64,000 bases of DNA. Origin: Vanilla planifolia. Taxonomy: Eukaryota > Streptophyta > Magnoliopsida > Asparagales > Orchidaceae. The DNA is taken from positions 26,757,630 through 26,821,629 of the forward strand of contig CM043874.1 in assembly GCA_023846275.1 (NCBI GenBank). The letters run 5' to 3'. The notes below the pieces were generated by a model that worked only from the letters and a program-made list of their open reading frames with translations, was not told where the DNA came from and made no database searches. Both the position numbers and the translations under genes were made by a program. Numbering within the stretch: the first letter of the stretch is position 1; the number at the start of each line of letters is the position of its first letter. This document shows, in pieces, positions 27,301 through 43,800 of the stretch.

Positions 27301-28813
27301 TCAAACAAGTGGAGAAACAAACATGCATATGAGCAACAAGATACCAATAATGGCAAAAGGAGAACAAAACATGTTCAATGCTAACAGAAGGTATACTCAC
27401 ACAAAATGTGTTCTAATTGTTGTACCATTGAACTATTATCAGAAGAATTAGTAGGAAACAGAAGAACATTAGGACTAGAAACAAATATAGTTGAACTCAA
27501 GTGATCAGACTCAAACTCAATAGAAACCATATCAAATAAAGGATAATTATAAATTTTGAATTAAGATTTAGAAAACTTTAAAGTTAAATAAAAAGTACCT
27601 GTTATATAATTAGTAATTTCAACTTTTTTTCTGTATTATACAATTTGGGTAACTCAATGAATAAAATCGATTTCAAATGATTTTGACACAATGCATGTAA
27701 ATCAAATGATGATTCAGACAATAACGAAGGCTCAAAATCCAATATCTCAACTTTTATTGGCTTGATCTCATGCCTATCTTTGAAATGTGAAACTGCATCA
27801 TTAGAAGATGAAAAGGTAAGAGATGCAATAAATTTAATAGGCAGCTCCAAGAATGTATCAGTTCATGGCTCAATAATAGAAGTAGGACAATTGAAGAAAT
27901 CTTAGTTTCCATTGCATTTATAAACAAGAGCAATGCATATCTCAACTTCATCAATATTACTCTCAATAACAGTAGATTTATAATCATGAAAATTCTTATC
28001 AATAATTTTATAAGCAGAAATACACTCAGAATTCATTCACCCAACAGAAGAATCACTAAAATAACAACCTGAATTTGGCTTTTGTATTTTCTCAATTTCT
28101 ATAGTTAAATCTCAAGCTCTATGGTTAAAGATCAAAGTTTCTTAGAGTTATCATTCAAGAATTCTATTTATGCAGTATAAAATATCTTAGCTGCTTGAAA
28201 TAATAGTACATGTTATTTTTGATAGTATATTTTAAGACCATTCAACCAAGTTTTTCAATGATAATACAGATACTAATTTAAAGATATAATATCTCACCAA
28301 ACCAACTCTAGATAATATCACAAGTAATAGGTATAAAATTCATTAGATGTAAATTATATTTGATGTAAAAAATTTCTTAGCCTCCTGAAATAATAATATG
28401 TACATTGTTAACAGAATATTTTAAGCCTATCAAATGAAGTCTTTTTCAACAACAAAAATGTACTGATTTAAAGATAAACCAAACTAGATAATATCACAAG
28501 AAATAGGTATAAAATTGCATTTAATTACATCTACATATGAACCAGTAGGATACTTGAAAGGTGATAGAAGCTATATTGGTTTTCATAGTATTTATTTATT
28601 AAAGGGGTTTTTATGACACCTAAAATATGCTTATATACATAATCAACACCAAAATATTTAACATTATCCAAATACTATCCTAAGCTTGAAAGTTTATTAA
28701 GCAACCACTCTAGTTTACAATCATCAAGAGAAATGAATTCTCCATTTAAAATTTAGAATATTCTACCCACTGAATATCTATTTACTAATTAAATATCATA
28801 AACTTTAATTTTA

Positions 28814-28848
<35 letters not shown>

Positions 28849-31800
28849 CCTTAATCTTAAAATGTTACTAAACTTTAATATATCAAACAATTTAAAATAA
28901 GATAAATTGATTTGGCATATTATTTCATGTTTTTTTATTAGAAAATAGAAATAAAAATATAATTAATAGAATCAAACAATTATTTACATTTAATTTAATT
29001 TGATTGCTTTTATTTATTGTATTATATTTCTAACAAATAACATATTTGTATTTTAAATCTAATTTATATAACTTATTTATTGAAAATTTATTTATAATGC
29101 AATAATATCTCTGTCTGTAGTACAATCATCAACAAGAACAAACTACAACTCTACTCCATCAATATTACTCCTCTTTGGAAAAAGCTGACATCAAGAAAGT
29201 TTTTACCAACGGAATTGTAAGTAAAAATACTTTTAGAATCCATTCACCCAATAAAAGAATCTCCAAAATAATGGATCAAATTTGGCTTTCATAGTTCTTA
29301 TCGAAATAATTTTAAGTATTAATATTCTTAGAATTCATTCACCATATAAAAGAACCTCCAAAATAGTGGTTTAAATTTTGCTTTCATATTTTCTTAAGAG
29401 ATTGTTTTTTTGACATGTTAGTACGAGATTGAAGATACTTAAGGATGTCATTCAAGAATTATATTTAGAGATATAAAATTTCTTAGACTCTTGAAATAAT
29501 AGTGAATATTAACCAATATTTATCATTAATAATATCATATTGATTCAAAAATACAATATCTCATCACTTGAACTGTAGATAGTCATCATAGACTATCAGT
29601 GTAAAAAGTTCATTCAATTCTATCCAAAAATGAACCAGGTACTAATAATTGGGTAAGATTCTAAATAATAAGTTGGTTTTTTGAATAATATTTTATTAGA
29701 GAGTTCTCATATATATGACACTCAAACAAATTTATTTAAATTAACATTTAAATCATTCATATCACCCATATACCATCCTAATCTTGAAATTATACTAAAA
29801 ACTATTCTAGTTAACCATCAAACAAAAAAGAAAGTTCTTAAGATTTAGAATGCTTCTAGTAGATATACTAATTAAACATTTTAAACTTCAATATAATCCA
29901 TATATTATGATACTATTAAAACAACTTTAATAAGTAAAATCAATTAAAATTAAAAAATTGATTTCACATATTTTTGTATATTTTTAAATTAGAAAATAGA
30001 AAATAATTAAGACATTTTTCATAAAAATATGAATTTTATTTATTAAATTCCTCTTATTATAATAATTTTTTTTATCAATTAGCATATTTGATTATATCTT
30101 AAATCTAATTTATATAAATCATTTACTTAAGAAAGTTTTAGCAAAAAATATCATTAAAATTATGCTCTATTGACACATGCAATAGGTTTTTAATTATAAA
30201 TGTCGTAACAAAAAATAACAAAAGATGTTTATTCTATATATAAATTTCTCTTACTTGTCTCAAACTATTCAAAAATAAGATATTGAACACATTACATAAT
30301 TTTTTTATAATATAAATCATTTACTAAACAAATTTTTATCAAATAATATCACTAAAATTATGCTCTACTGACACCTTCAATATGTTTTTAATTATAAGCA
30401 TTACAACAAAAAAGAACAAAAATGTTTATTTTGTGCATAACTTTATCTTTGTTTTGTCTCATTCTATTAAAAAATAAGCTATTAAACATATTACATAATT
30501 TGTTTTCATAATATACACATGTAAATTAGTGGTATTGTTTAGTGAAATTTTTAGGCAAGGATGATATATGAAAATAATTGAAAGTTTGAGATATTTAATT
30601 AATAAATATACAAATTTAGTGAATAAAATATCTATTTCTCTTGGCTGTTTGTTAAAATTAGAGTGATAGTTTAGTAATTAGAATAAGCAAGGGAAGATTA
30701 AACATCATAGTGAAAAGAGGTTTTCCACAATGATAAATGGAAAAGCTCAACAAATTAATGAGAAAGTTGTCACAGAGCGGTTGTGAGTGATGCAAGCAAT
30801 AGTTGTTCATTAAATATAAAACCATTGGGAACATTATGAGACTAGTGTAAGTATTTTTAGCAAAACCACGCAAATCAAATCCACAATCAACATCACACAA
30901 AAGAGGTAATTAGAATTTTTATTCATCAAAAGTTGACATTATATTCTAAACCTAAAATTAAGACTAGGGTATATCCAAAATAATCAACAAAATTACATCA
31001 AGTAAACAAAATAAATCCATGTATTGATAAAAAAAAATGACATGAAATAATAATAAAATAAACTATCAAATCTAAATCTACAATTAGACGTAAGATCGAA
31101 TGTCCAACATGTATGAACCATCCAAATAGTTTGACATGAAAAAAAAAATCACACTGAATATGTTTTGGTCACCCAATTTTGATCAATCAAACCAAATTTC
31201 TAATGAGTGCACTAATCAAGGTTAGAGTCTCATTCACCAAGGTGTGAACAAAGTGGATTGCCTATCCGATGCTCAAATTTGAGTTCACAGAGCTTTGAAT
31301 TTGAATCTATGTAAACAAAAGACAGAAAAAAATACTAATTTTGAGTTCAACTCACCCAAAAACTTTGTACCTGCAAAAGAAAATCTATCCTAAGGTAATA
31401 AATGGCAAGTCTAGCATCATCTCATTAAAACTCACGACTTTGCATCCAAGATCTAATGCATATGAATCACGTTTAGCATCAACTCTCCCTCACCCCCACA
31501 TAAAAAAGAACTCATCCTTGAGTTCATTGTTATAAAAGGGATGAATTGCTTGAAACTACGAAAGTATTATCAACTATACTGGCACATAAGCACACCAAAG
31601 GGTAAATTAGGCTAAATCAAAATTTTTAGTTAATTAAAAATCCTTTTATTTCAACTATTAGTCTTTGTGAACATTCAAAATAAGTATGAATATAATATTC
31701 AATATGGTAAATCACACAACGTTTTCGATGATTGAACTAGTAACCCTTTGACTTAGCCCACCATTAAGCACCCTAGCTCAAGCCTATGCTATTCAATCAC

Positions 31801-34800
31801 TCAACTTGAGTAGACAAAGAAACCTCTTACAATCTCTTCAATCTACCCCGATATTAAGCCTCAGAACAAGGCTCTACATTCACTCTGACACCAAATCTTA
31901 GAACAAAACTCTATAATCCACTCTGACACCACGGCTTGGAGTAAAAAAGCCTTAAATCTTGTCAACACAAAGCCCCAAAGCAGATTTTTGTCTTACTCGC
32001 AAACTCAACCAAAATAATCAATCAAAAACAATGATTATAAAGAATATCTAAATTACAAAATCATAATTGGATAGATATAAAATGAAAACTACTAATAAAT
32101 TTAAGTAGATAATTACCCAAGAAAATCAAGAATTTTGTGTGGATGTTAATATGTGTATATATGAGAATGTTGTGTTGCAATCCTGATACATCTATTTGCT
32201 CATTTTTCAAGATGACATTACAATATAAACTCCCTCAATATCCTCTCTTTACATTAAATAAGGCTGAATAAATATAGACTCAAATAATCTCAAATGTTCA
32301 TCACCGCTTTCTTCTTGTTATAGAGGATTATTTACAAGAATTTGAGCCCTCACAAATGCAACCAAATGGCTTAAGTGAAAACCTCATTTTCCAAAAATTC
32401 ATTAAACTAGCGGTTATAAAGTTTCTGTTCTAAATGAACCATATGTGTGTCATAAACATACAATCTACAAGCATTAGTATATTGTACTTTGTTTGGTATG
32501 TATCATGCAAATGATATTCACATACCATACATGAATGTCGGTTTAAAAGTCATTTACCTTACATAGCAATATACCATAATTCCCTTTATTGTACAAACCA
32601 TCAAAATTGACATACAACATATGAGGGCAACACATACCATATTTGATTCCTATATACTACATGTGATTTACACATAACTTATAAGCATCTTAATATTTTA
32701 TAAAATAAGAAAACTATGAAATCTACAAATAATGTGTATTCCAAAGTATCCCAAATATTGTAAAAATGAGTTTTTAGATTTGAATTAATTTGTGTATTTT
32801 ATCAACGAATGCATTATATTGTTTAGCTTAACTTTTAATCAACTTAACCTAAATGTTCAAATCAACCAACTAATCTCCAATTTAAGTGTTTTGGCAAAGT
32901 GACGATTTTTGAACTACATTAGATAAATGACAAACTTAAGTTAATTCACGTGTATGTGTGATAAACATAGTCTAAGCCTTCACATGAATCCTTTAAATAA
33001 ACAATGCATGCTAACAAAGTATCAAAAAAATTTCTCATGCAATCCAAAACTTTCTTCTATTAAATCACCTAATTTTTATATATACATTTAACTTAACTAT
33101 GCATGTTAATAATATATCAAATAAATTTCTCATACAATACATGACTTTGCTTCATTAAATTATCTAGTCTTAATATATGCATTTAACTACTAAACACAAC
33201 CTATGCATTGCCTAAATGAAAAATATTTTTTTTAATGAAATTTTATGAATTATTGTGATGTGCATGTGCAAGCTCTTGATTAGTATAAGAAAAGCATTAA
33301 AATATAATCTTTATATAAATTTTATGTAGAAGAAACCTATTTTTAAAACTTGGGCTCATATAGACCTTAGAGTGCATCATTCATTATTCATGTCCTTAAA
33401 TCATTTAACAATTTTCATATACATTGGTTGCATGTTTATCTATTCCATAGTATTATGGTTACTAAATTTATCTGCCGGAATAGTTACCCAAAAAAAAACA
33501 CTTAAAAAATTAATTATTATTAAAATAAAATACAATTATTCGAGCTCATGGGCCTAACAATCTCTCTTTTGTTGATGATCAAACATCTAAGGAACATAAT
33601 ATATAATAAAATGTTTCCTAAATATTGGACTATCCAAAAATTTATACATTAATTTTTTCAGTTAATAAAAGGTATTAATAAAGAATATAAACAATAAGAA
33701 TATATGTCAAACTATATATGAAATAAAGGCGAGTCATATAAATGTAGTTCATATGTGTTTGCCTAATTTATTGTACCAATCAATTTGTCAAATAATATAT
33801 TTTAAAACTTCAATACTTATTTTCATATAATGAGATTAAGGATTTCACCATATTTCTTATACTTGTCTTCTTTTATCATTATCAAAGTAGGGGTTGTAAA
33901 ATAACAGCTAAAGTGAGAGTACTTAAAGCTAACATGTAATAGAACTCATAAAAAAGCTATAGATATTATAATTTTCTCTTATCATGTTGTTGATATGCTA
34001 GTAGTCTTATAATAATTATAATTTCATAGATGAAGCTATAACAATTAAATCTAAACAAACTCTTCTAATGAAGAAAATATAATATCAAGTACTAATAAAT
34101 ACTCTCTTTAAAATATATGCATTAATAAAAGATATGTGTATATCATAAGCATATGTACATTATAATATATACGAAATAAGAATGCAAGGCAATGCTACTT
34201 CATATATGTTTACTTATATTCCTAAACACCACACAAGTTATCTTGTTATAATGTCTTGTCAAATATTAAGAGATTTTACAATTTCACACTTCTATTTAGT
34301 CATAACATTTATTTTCCTTGAGTAATCAAGATTTCACATTTACAATGCTAATAATCTTTGTACTTAAAATTTTACATTTAAAACGAAATAAAAAGAGAGA
34401 TTTTGGCATGTCAGAAGAAGTTTATGACACCCAAGTGATAGACCATTGTATTTTCATACAAAAGATTCACATAATAAATAAAGGAAAATGCATTCATATT
34501 AAACTCATCATAAAATATACCATAAAATATGACAGAATAATATGCAAAAATTTTCTTCTTGGTCATTGCACAGAAAGACAAGAAAAAAAAAGAAACAATG
34601 GAGTGACTAAACATTTGAAGTCGTGCACCTGATGGAAAATGTTGTTGTATCACTGATCAAAGAATTGTATCATCGCTCATTGAAGGAGACGGTAAATGTG
34701 TTGAAATAAGCATAGATAAAATCAAGCTGAAACTAATTTTAGAAAAATTCTTTATTATCTCAATGTGATACTAATGAAATCTCAAGAGACGTCAAATATG

Positions 34801-37800
34801 TAGCCAATTCTGATAGATGATACAAATATAAGACATGGATAGAACATTACTAAAAGATCATGATAATCAATGCTTAGTATATGTGTTCTTGTACTTCCAT
34901 ATTCCATTTGATCTTTATCATCATTATTCCTATTTCAACCTATAAACCTTGCATTAGGTGTAAAAGGTTAATCCTTTTCATATCAATCCTAATAAAAAGG
35001 CAAAAAATACAACCATGCTTATTAACTCAAAATCTATATTTCTATCCTAAAATAATAATGATGATATCCCCAAAACTCAAATTTAACATTTTCTTAAATG
35101 ATTAGCTACATGTTACAATAAAGTTTTTCATCAAAAAGAATATTTTGTAGCCAATATTGAATTTCATTTTATTGAGATAATACTAAATAGTCATAGAAAT
35201 CCAAGGGTTTACATATTTCTTATCACTGCATTTTTGTAATAGATCTTTACACAAAATATATTGAACCAAATAAACATCTACAACAAATTTCATTACTTCA
35301 CTAATGTGAAATATGGATGGAGTGGTAAATATCACCAAATTTATACAATGCTAGTTAGAATTGAGATCCTCACACTAATCCATATAGAAGGACCATGAAT
35401 TGGAATCTCAAACTACTTTTTAGATCACCTTACTAATCTCCACATCAAGTGCACACAAACATGATACGACTCTCAAGAAATCATAGCTAATACAGAAGTT
35501 TATAAAACTATTTTATCAAATTTGAATTAAATAAATAATATATTTAGAAAACCCTTTTTAAACTGATTTTACTGAATAATTCAAATATCATTTCAAGATC
35601 GTGGCACAAGTCAACATCAACTTATTTTGTAATAATTATCCCAAATCTTTGAAATTTTGATATACAATATCATCTTTAAGGCTTTTGGAAATAGAAATAT
35701 CAAGAATTTCATTTATAATACTTAATCTTTTTGAAATTAGCTTCTTGAGATGCATCATTTATGAACTTTAATAAAAAGATTTGATAACATTACGTAAGTT
35801 TTTCTCTATTAGCCTTCAAGAAGAACAAACATTAAAACTTTTTTAAGAATTGGAAAAAAGAGTACTTAAGGGCAACATTAACACATTAGACAAATCTTGG
35901 AGCAAAAACTCATGTAAATCCCTTTATTTCTTTTGTGTATCCAAGATGAGAGGCATGGCAAAAATGATCAAAGCATACCCAAAAAAAATCGTTGGTTACA
36001 AGCACTCTCTCTCACCATATATTTATTTCATGATACAACAACCCATGACCTAGACATATCATACATAAGTAAAATGCGTATGAAAAAACGTTGGTATTAA
36101 CACTATAAACTACATACCACTTATACTTCGTATATGCCCAATGTATAGTACATCGTAATATTTTATTTTGTACCTACATTACACTTTATCATGTACAGTA
36201 TGTAGATGCCCCACATACGCTATGTCAACGTTATGAGATTTTGCATTTATGAAATAAATACATGACTAGAGAGTGAGTGCTCACGACCTATGATTTTCCT
36301 AAGTACATTGCAACCATTTTCTCCTCCCCTCATATATGCGAGCTACCTTTTTGAGATCTCCCCAATTCTTTGAAAACCTTAAAACTTTGCTCTTCTTTAA
36401 AACTAGGAGAGAGAAACTTAGGGTAATTTTCTTTAGCAAATCTCTTTATTAAAGTTCATAAATCAAATATCGCAAAAGACTGATGTTGAAAAGGTCAAGA
36501 AGTACTACCAATGAAAGTTTGGATACTTGTATTTTTAAAAATAATGAAGATTATATTACATTTCAGAATTTCAATGATTGTGAGATGAACACTACAAAAT
36601 AGGTCGACATCAACTTGGAAAGGGCTGTGGAATTGATATTTAAATTATTCTATAAAATTAGCTTGAGAAGGGTTTTGTAAATATATTATTCATTTAATTC
36701 AGATTTAATGAAATATGTTTATGTTAACCTCTATACTAATTATGATTTCTTAAGAATCATATCATATGCATGTGGATTATATAAGAAGATCACTAAGGAC
36801 AATATAATACATTTGTTTGAGATTTCAATTGATGGTCCATTATTATAGCCTAAGTATGAGGATTCCAATTTTGACTAATAGCATTTAAATCAACCAAATC
36901 TGAAACTCTATCCATACTCCACATAAGAGAGTCAAAAAAATTAGTTAAAAAATAACAATTTAATTCAACATATTCTGTGCACAAATATATTGCAAAAGAG
37001 TGGTTTTAAGCAAAATGTAAACCCTTGAATTTTAAGAGTTACTATTATCTCAAAAAAAATGAAACTCAATATTAATGATGTAACACTCTATTTGATTAAG
37101 AAATCATTGCAATATATACTTAATCATTCAAGAAAAAGATAAATCTAAGTTTTGGCCATATCATCACATCTATTTTAGGACAAAAATATAACATCTAAGC
37201 TAACAATCATAATTGCATTTGTCACCCTTTCACCAAGGCTAATATTAAAAGAATTAAGTCTTTTGTACCTTATGTATGTTTTGCAAGTGAAGCAAATAAG
37301 AATAATGATAATACAAATTAAATGGAACACTAAAGCACAAGAAGACAAGCACTAAGGTGAAATATCACGGGCAAGTAATTATCATGATCATTTCAATGAT
37401 GATCAACCCATGCTTTCTATGAGCAACACTTCAATAAATCTATTAGAACTAGTTACACATTTATCACACTAAGACAATCGAAAATTTTTTAAGAATTCAA
37501 TCTCAACTTAGAATTATGAGCCCAAATATGCATATTTGATTTCGATGATAAAAATTTTTTTTAGTATTTTCTCTTAGTGATCTAATATTCTATCTAGTAC
37601 GCTTTTCCGATAACAATTTAGATAAACAGATCTAGTGACCACCATATTATGATGTAAATTACCATGTAAGCTACGCATGCAAAAATCATTAGTTTAAAGT
37701 CATAAAGAATGATGCATTCCAAGATCTACATAAGTCCAACTTCTAAAGATACTTCTTTCTTCATAAGTCTCATGTAAAAATTGTGTTTTAATTCTTTTTT

Positions 37801-40800
37801 TATACTAAAAGCTATCATTTTCGGGTCTCTTGAGCTACTGTTTGATTTATTTGTACAAGTATGCTTCCTTAATCAAGACAAAAGAAGCATATGTTATTTT
37901 GGTAATAGATGTTCGAGAAATATGTTGGGTGAACAAAGCCAGTTCCCATCTATAGGTCTCAAAAATGGTAGACTTGTAAAATTTGGATATATTTTCAACA
38001 ACAGAGCCATTGAAATATGAAGCATATTTATTTCTAAAACTTCTATCTATAATGTTTTATCAAAAAATGGTCTAAAGTTTAATTTGAATAGTAAAAGTCA
38101 ATAAAGTGATAATATTTTTAAAGTAATTTTTAATGCTGTGTTGTAGAATAAATAAAGATGAAACATTTCTAGTATGGCAAAGAAAGAACAATACTAATTT
38201 ACTAAACCTAAAGGCCATAAATGGTAATGAATTTAAATGTTTAGCATCACAAAAACATGGTGCATGACAGCCATTGCAGGCTTTTTCATGCAATTTTGTC
38301 TACCCTCACAAAAATTTCGAAGTTAGAAATATTAAGATATTTTTCACTTCCCAAGTTTGGATGTGAGGAGGTTGGAAGTCCATGTTAAATAGACAAAAAA
38401 CCAAAATCCTCCTTCTAACCTAAAAGAATGGTTTTCACCCACTAGACCTTTAGAATTGCTTCATTTAAATTTGTTTGGTCCAATCAAGCCTTTTATATTT
38501 GGAGGCAAGTAATATGGATTGGTTTGCCATCATTCATGACTTTTTCTAGGTTCATTTTGGTTATATATTTTTTAGACACAAGAAAGACTTACTATAAAAA
38601 GTTTCAAAATTAGCCTTAGAAATTCAAAAAAAAAAAAACAAAACATATCATGTCCATTCAAAGCGATCACTAAGGAGAATTCCAAAATGAGCATTTTGAG
38701 GCTGTTCGTGTGAGTTATGTTATAACATACTAATTCTCTTTAACTTACACTCCATAACAAAATGGCTAATTGAAAAGAAAAATAGATGCTAGTTGAGATG
38801 GCTAGAATAATGCTTCATGAGCATGATCTACAAAAGCACTTTTGTGTCAACAAGGTGAATGTCATTTGCATTATCCTAAATTGGAGAAACTTGGTTCAAA
38901 TAAGGGAGTCTAGTGTGGAAGAGTGTCAATAAGATTCATGTAAAGAAAGAGCCTAAAGAAGTATATCCCAAAGAATGGAAGTTCACAAATGATCATCAAC
39001 AAGAATTGATCATTGATAATCCATCTGGAGGAGTCAAAATAAGATCCCTTTCAAAGAAATGAAACATGCAGCTTTTATTTCAACCATAGAACCCAAGAGC
39101 ATTGAAGAAGTTTTCAACAACAAATCTTGGAAGTTTTCAGCAATTTAAGAGGAATGAAGTATGAATTTGTTTCCAAAGCCTAATGATCATCCTATATTTG
39201 CATCCAAATGCACATTTAAAAACAAACTAGATGAAAACAGAATTATTATAAAAAAAAAAGTGCATTTAATTGCTAAATTGTATAGTCAAATTTGAGGAAT
39301 TGATTTTAAAAAAAAACCATTGAAGTGGTGGAAGATTGGAAGCAATAAAACTTCTTGCAAATTCAAGCTATAAAGGTTTCAAAATATAAGAAATTGATGT
39401 GAAAAGTACATTTTTTAATGATTATATTAGTAAGGCCATTCATATAGAAGAACCTCTAGGATTTGATGATACAAAGACTACAAGTTAAGAAAGCAACCAT
39501 AAAACTTAAAAAAAGTTCTTACATCTTAGCATGAATGGTTGTATTCTTTCCTAAAGAGAAAGGCTTCAGAGAAAGATAAGGTAAGCATGTTTTCCATTAA
39601 GATTTCTAAAGAGGACAATATAATAGCATAAGTTTATGAGGTTGATATTATATTTGGATCAATAAATGAAGAAATGTGCAAGGCTTTCATGCATAAAATG
39701 ATAAAAGAATTTGAAGTAAGATGGTCGAAATTAACTATTTGATCTTCAAGTCAAACAACATGAGGATAGTGTTTTCATTTCTTAAATTAAATATACTTGT
39801 TAATGTATTTTGGATTCAAGGGGCATAAGACAAAAAGTATTTCCATGAGCATCACAACAAAATTAGACAAAGATGGAGAAAAGTCTTTTAATCAAAGGTT
39901 GCACTGCAGAATGTTCAATTATCGCCTTATGGAGGAAAGTCTTTCAATCAAAAGCTGCCTGCAGAATGTTCAATTCTTGCCTTATGGGGGGTGGACCTAA
40001 CATCATGTAAAATATTAATATGTGTGCATACTATCAACCCAAGGAATTGTAATTCACCACTATAAAACACATTTCTAGGTACTTGATAGGCACTATGACT
40101 CTAAAATTGTGGTAGCCAAGAAACAACATCGCATGTAGCCCAATGGCACACTCCAACGTCAACTTTGTCGATTGCAAAGTTGATCAAAAGAGTATCTCAA
40201 GCGGTTTTCAACTTATAGATAGTGCACTTATATCTTGATCAAGTAGAAAAAGTTACATTACTCTTTCCACAACAAGGGCAAAGTATGTTGCCATCAAAAG
40301 CTGTGTGCCACAGCTATTGTCGTTAAAACAACAATTAAATGATTTTGGCATCAACTTGGATCACATTCCAATTCGATGCACAATACTAAAGATCATATGT
40401 AACAAATATCTGATCCATAATTCAAAAAAAAAAAACATATTAATATTCTTCGTCACTTTATATGGGACCACATTGCCTTTGAAGATGTAGAAATATAATT
40501 TGTTCCAAGTAATAAGAAACTTACAAATATCTTCACAAACCCTTTACTACAAATGTTTAATTATCAATATCAGTAAAAGAAATTTAGACATAATTTATTC
40601 ATTTTAACAATAATTATTTTTTAATAAATAAATTTCTTTTCTTACTGTTCAAACTAGCAAAATTTTGTTCCTGAGCATCAGCCAATTTGGTGAGACACAT
40701 GGAATGGTCTATCGATCCTATTATTATAATTATGTGCACACAAACACTACATACAAGTACAATGTAAGCAAACAAGAAGGTGTTAATGAGCATCAATCAG

Positions 40801-43800
40801 TCCACTATTAAGGATTAAATCATCCGGTTTCTCATTGGAAGCGCAAATAATAGAAAAATAGACAAAGCATATCAGCTAATTGAAGAGATGACCTTAGGGG
40901 CTATTCTGGGAGAATTGAAGAGATCTCCAAGGGAGAGTTAGATCACTGTTCTAAGGAGTGATTTCCATTATAAATTAGTGAGATCTCTTCTTTTCTAGCA
41001 AGATCTAAAGTTTCATTTCTATTTCTCTGATATTGAGTTTTTCCCAAATCTTCAAATCTTGAATCTTTAATGAAAATCTTTGATCCTTGCTTGTGTTATC
41101 ATCTTTAGATGTTTTCTAGAGTCATAAAGATATATGATAGTCATCTCATGCCAATCCACCACCTCATGATTCGCCTCCAAATGATCTTGGTTATGATTCT
41201 GTGTGCTTTTCAAAAATTATAACAGTATCACATACAAAACCGTTGATAGAGTATTCAAAAAAAGATCTTTAAACCCTCAAATTCGTTATACACAAAATGC
41301 TAAGGATTCTTTTGTCAATACCCATCTTAGTTCACTTTTATATAATCATTGAAACTAGTGGAGGGTCATTGTTCATCACTTCTATACAAATCTTCTTGAA
41401 AATCCTTCGTTCCATATTATTTCATTCGCTTGGGAAGGAAATTGTTTAGAAATTACCCAAGAAATTTGAGCAAGCATATTTCAATTCCAGGTGAAGAACT
41501 AACAATTTGGACCTTAGCTAAGGATCTATATTTGATTGATTCCAGGTGAAAGCTAGCCCTGGCTACATGATTAAGACTTCTCATAATCAAAGAACAAAAT
41601 ATTTCAACCATGATGCATACATCATTCAACATGTGCTTTGCTATATACTCTTTCCAAAATCTGGAAATATGAAATATATTACTCCTCTCTCCTAAAACAC
41701 GTAACACTTTCACACAAGGACACCATTTAATGTAGCATAAAGCAACTTATGATATTAGGAGAAATTATGCCAAAAGCCAAAACCTGATATATAACTACAT
41801 TTTATGTTAGTTGATCCATGAATAGCTAAAGTTGACAATAAGTGAGATATATACATAGAGATGTCCCATTTCTCCATATCCAACCTTTCCAAGCTTGGAG
41901 GGCCTTTCAAGGCAGAAGCACATCCCTAACCTCCACTTCTTGCACAAATTGAGCCACCTTAGCCCATGTAGTAGGATAACACACACAAGTACTAAGAACA
42001 AAAGGCCATAGAGTATTATGTCTCCTGGGTACTCTGGCAATCCTTTTCCAAAAATGTTGACAAATGATTTGAATCATAAAAGTATCATGATTATGATGAT
42101 CATTTTAATTAGCTTGTGGCTCTGATGCTACAACCATTCAAGTCAGGAGAAGATGATGATTGAGGGCCTCCTTTAATGATTACAAAAGTGGGAGAAAAGT
42201 TAGTAAAGTATATTATATTTCGCTTCATGTAATGGACTTATATGTTTGTTTTCATGTAGTTTGGACTTATAGTGAGGGTTTACGTATTTGTGATTATATG
42301 GATGCTAAAGGATATTTTAGAATCATGGATGACCATATGAATGTTTTGGAATTGTAGCTACATGGATGAAAAATTGGTCATGTATTCAAACCTTTTGTTG
42401 AATAAAATTTGCTATTTGAAACTTTGTTTCTAAATTAAACTATATTATAACCCATCCATATCCAATTGAAATATCTTTTTTTATATGTCAAGTTGAATGA
42501 TTCATATAATAATGCAATCTATATTTCATTCTTATAAAAAGTTCATAAATTAATTGAGAGCAAACTTTTAAAGTAATAGGTAGACTTTGAATGAGTTAAC
42601 TTTTTTCATATCATTATTTTAATATTTTATATTGTTAAGTTCATCATCATCAAAAAAAGAAATTACTAACCCCATAAGCCCATTATGGTATTTGATGATA
42701 ATAACTTAAGAATATCATTTTTAATTTTTATAATGAGTTTGTTAGGAAAAGAGGAGCATAATGTCTACATTAGAGGATAAGTAAATTGTAAAAATCTCAA
42801 ACTTAATAACAAGACTAACTCAGTGAAAGTCTTTTGGATTTTTGAATTCTCTTAGAATCTTATTTTAAAACATCTTGTTAATTTAATAAAAAAATTGTGT
42901 GGAGAGTTCAATAAAAAAAGTATAAAAAAGATTTTTAGAAGGTCAATCCAACATCAAAACTACATCTATCCCTTTCCAAAAAAGGCTATGCAATCACTAA
43001 ACAATATCTTTCACAAAAGTAGGTAGACAAAACCATACACCAAGCCTAAAGGCCCTACAAACACCAAAGCAAAGGATCCTACAAGCACTAAGCCAACAAA
43101 CCCTACACATAAGGCCAAAAGACCTTATAAATTACTAACCCAGAGAAGCCTATAACACCAAGAGAAAGAATACTACAAAAAGGCCAAAAAATCAAGAAAA
43201 GATCAAAAAGTAAAGTCCAAAAATTGGGAAACAATCTACAATAAAAAAACTCCAATACAAAAGTCATAAAAACCAATAATAATATCAAGAAGCATACAAA
43301 AAACATTGTAAAACAATGTAAAACAAATTCCAACTTAGCTCAATATAATATAAACTTGAATGAAGGCCGAGAAAGATTAGGAAAGTTCTTATATGCTACA
43401 AACTTTGATTTTAGCAAACTTTGATTTCTTCACTTCTTACTTCAATAAAGATAAGATATTCAAGTATCAATCTTACTAAATAATATGAAATTAACCATTA
43501 GCCTATTTATCATGTTTGGAACTCTTAATATAGTTATTAGAAAACTCTAACAATTTTTAATAGCTATTTTAGAAATTCTCGAAATCTGGTCAAATAAGTT
43601 ATTACTTACAAAAATGAACTAATCACATCATATGATCAATGCATTATATTGTCCAATAGTTAATAATATATACTATTTATACCATACAGTTAATCAAACC
43701 ATATTGTACGAAATCATTGAATTTGACTCATTCTACTAGACTTAAATCCAAATGAAATAATCATATTGTACAACAAATATTATTATACAATATAAAAGTC

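Noticed and set aside
27031-28002. Hydrophobic 82-codon ORFs on the - strand of intron 2
   Set aside because: No family motif; hydrophobic residues follow from T-rich DNA.
31885-31945. Two TGGTGTCAGAGTG phrases on the - strand as primer-binding sites
   Set aside because: They resemble an initiator-tRNA site but occur twice 38 bp apart, with no LTR end beside them and no inner region recognised after them.
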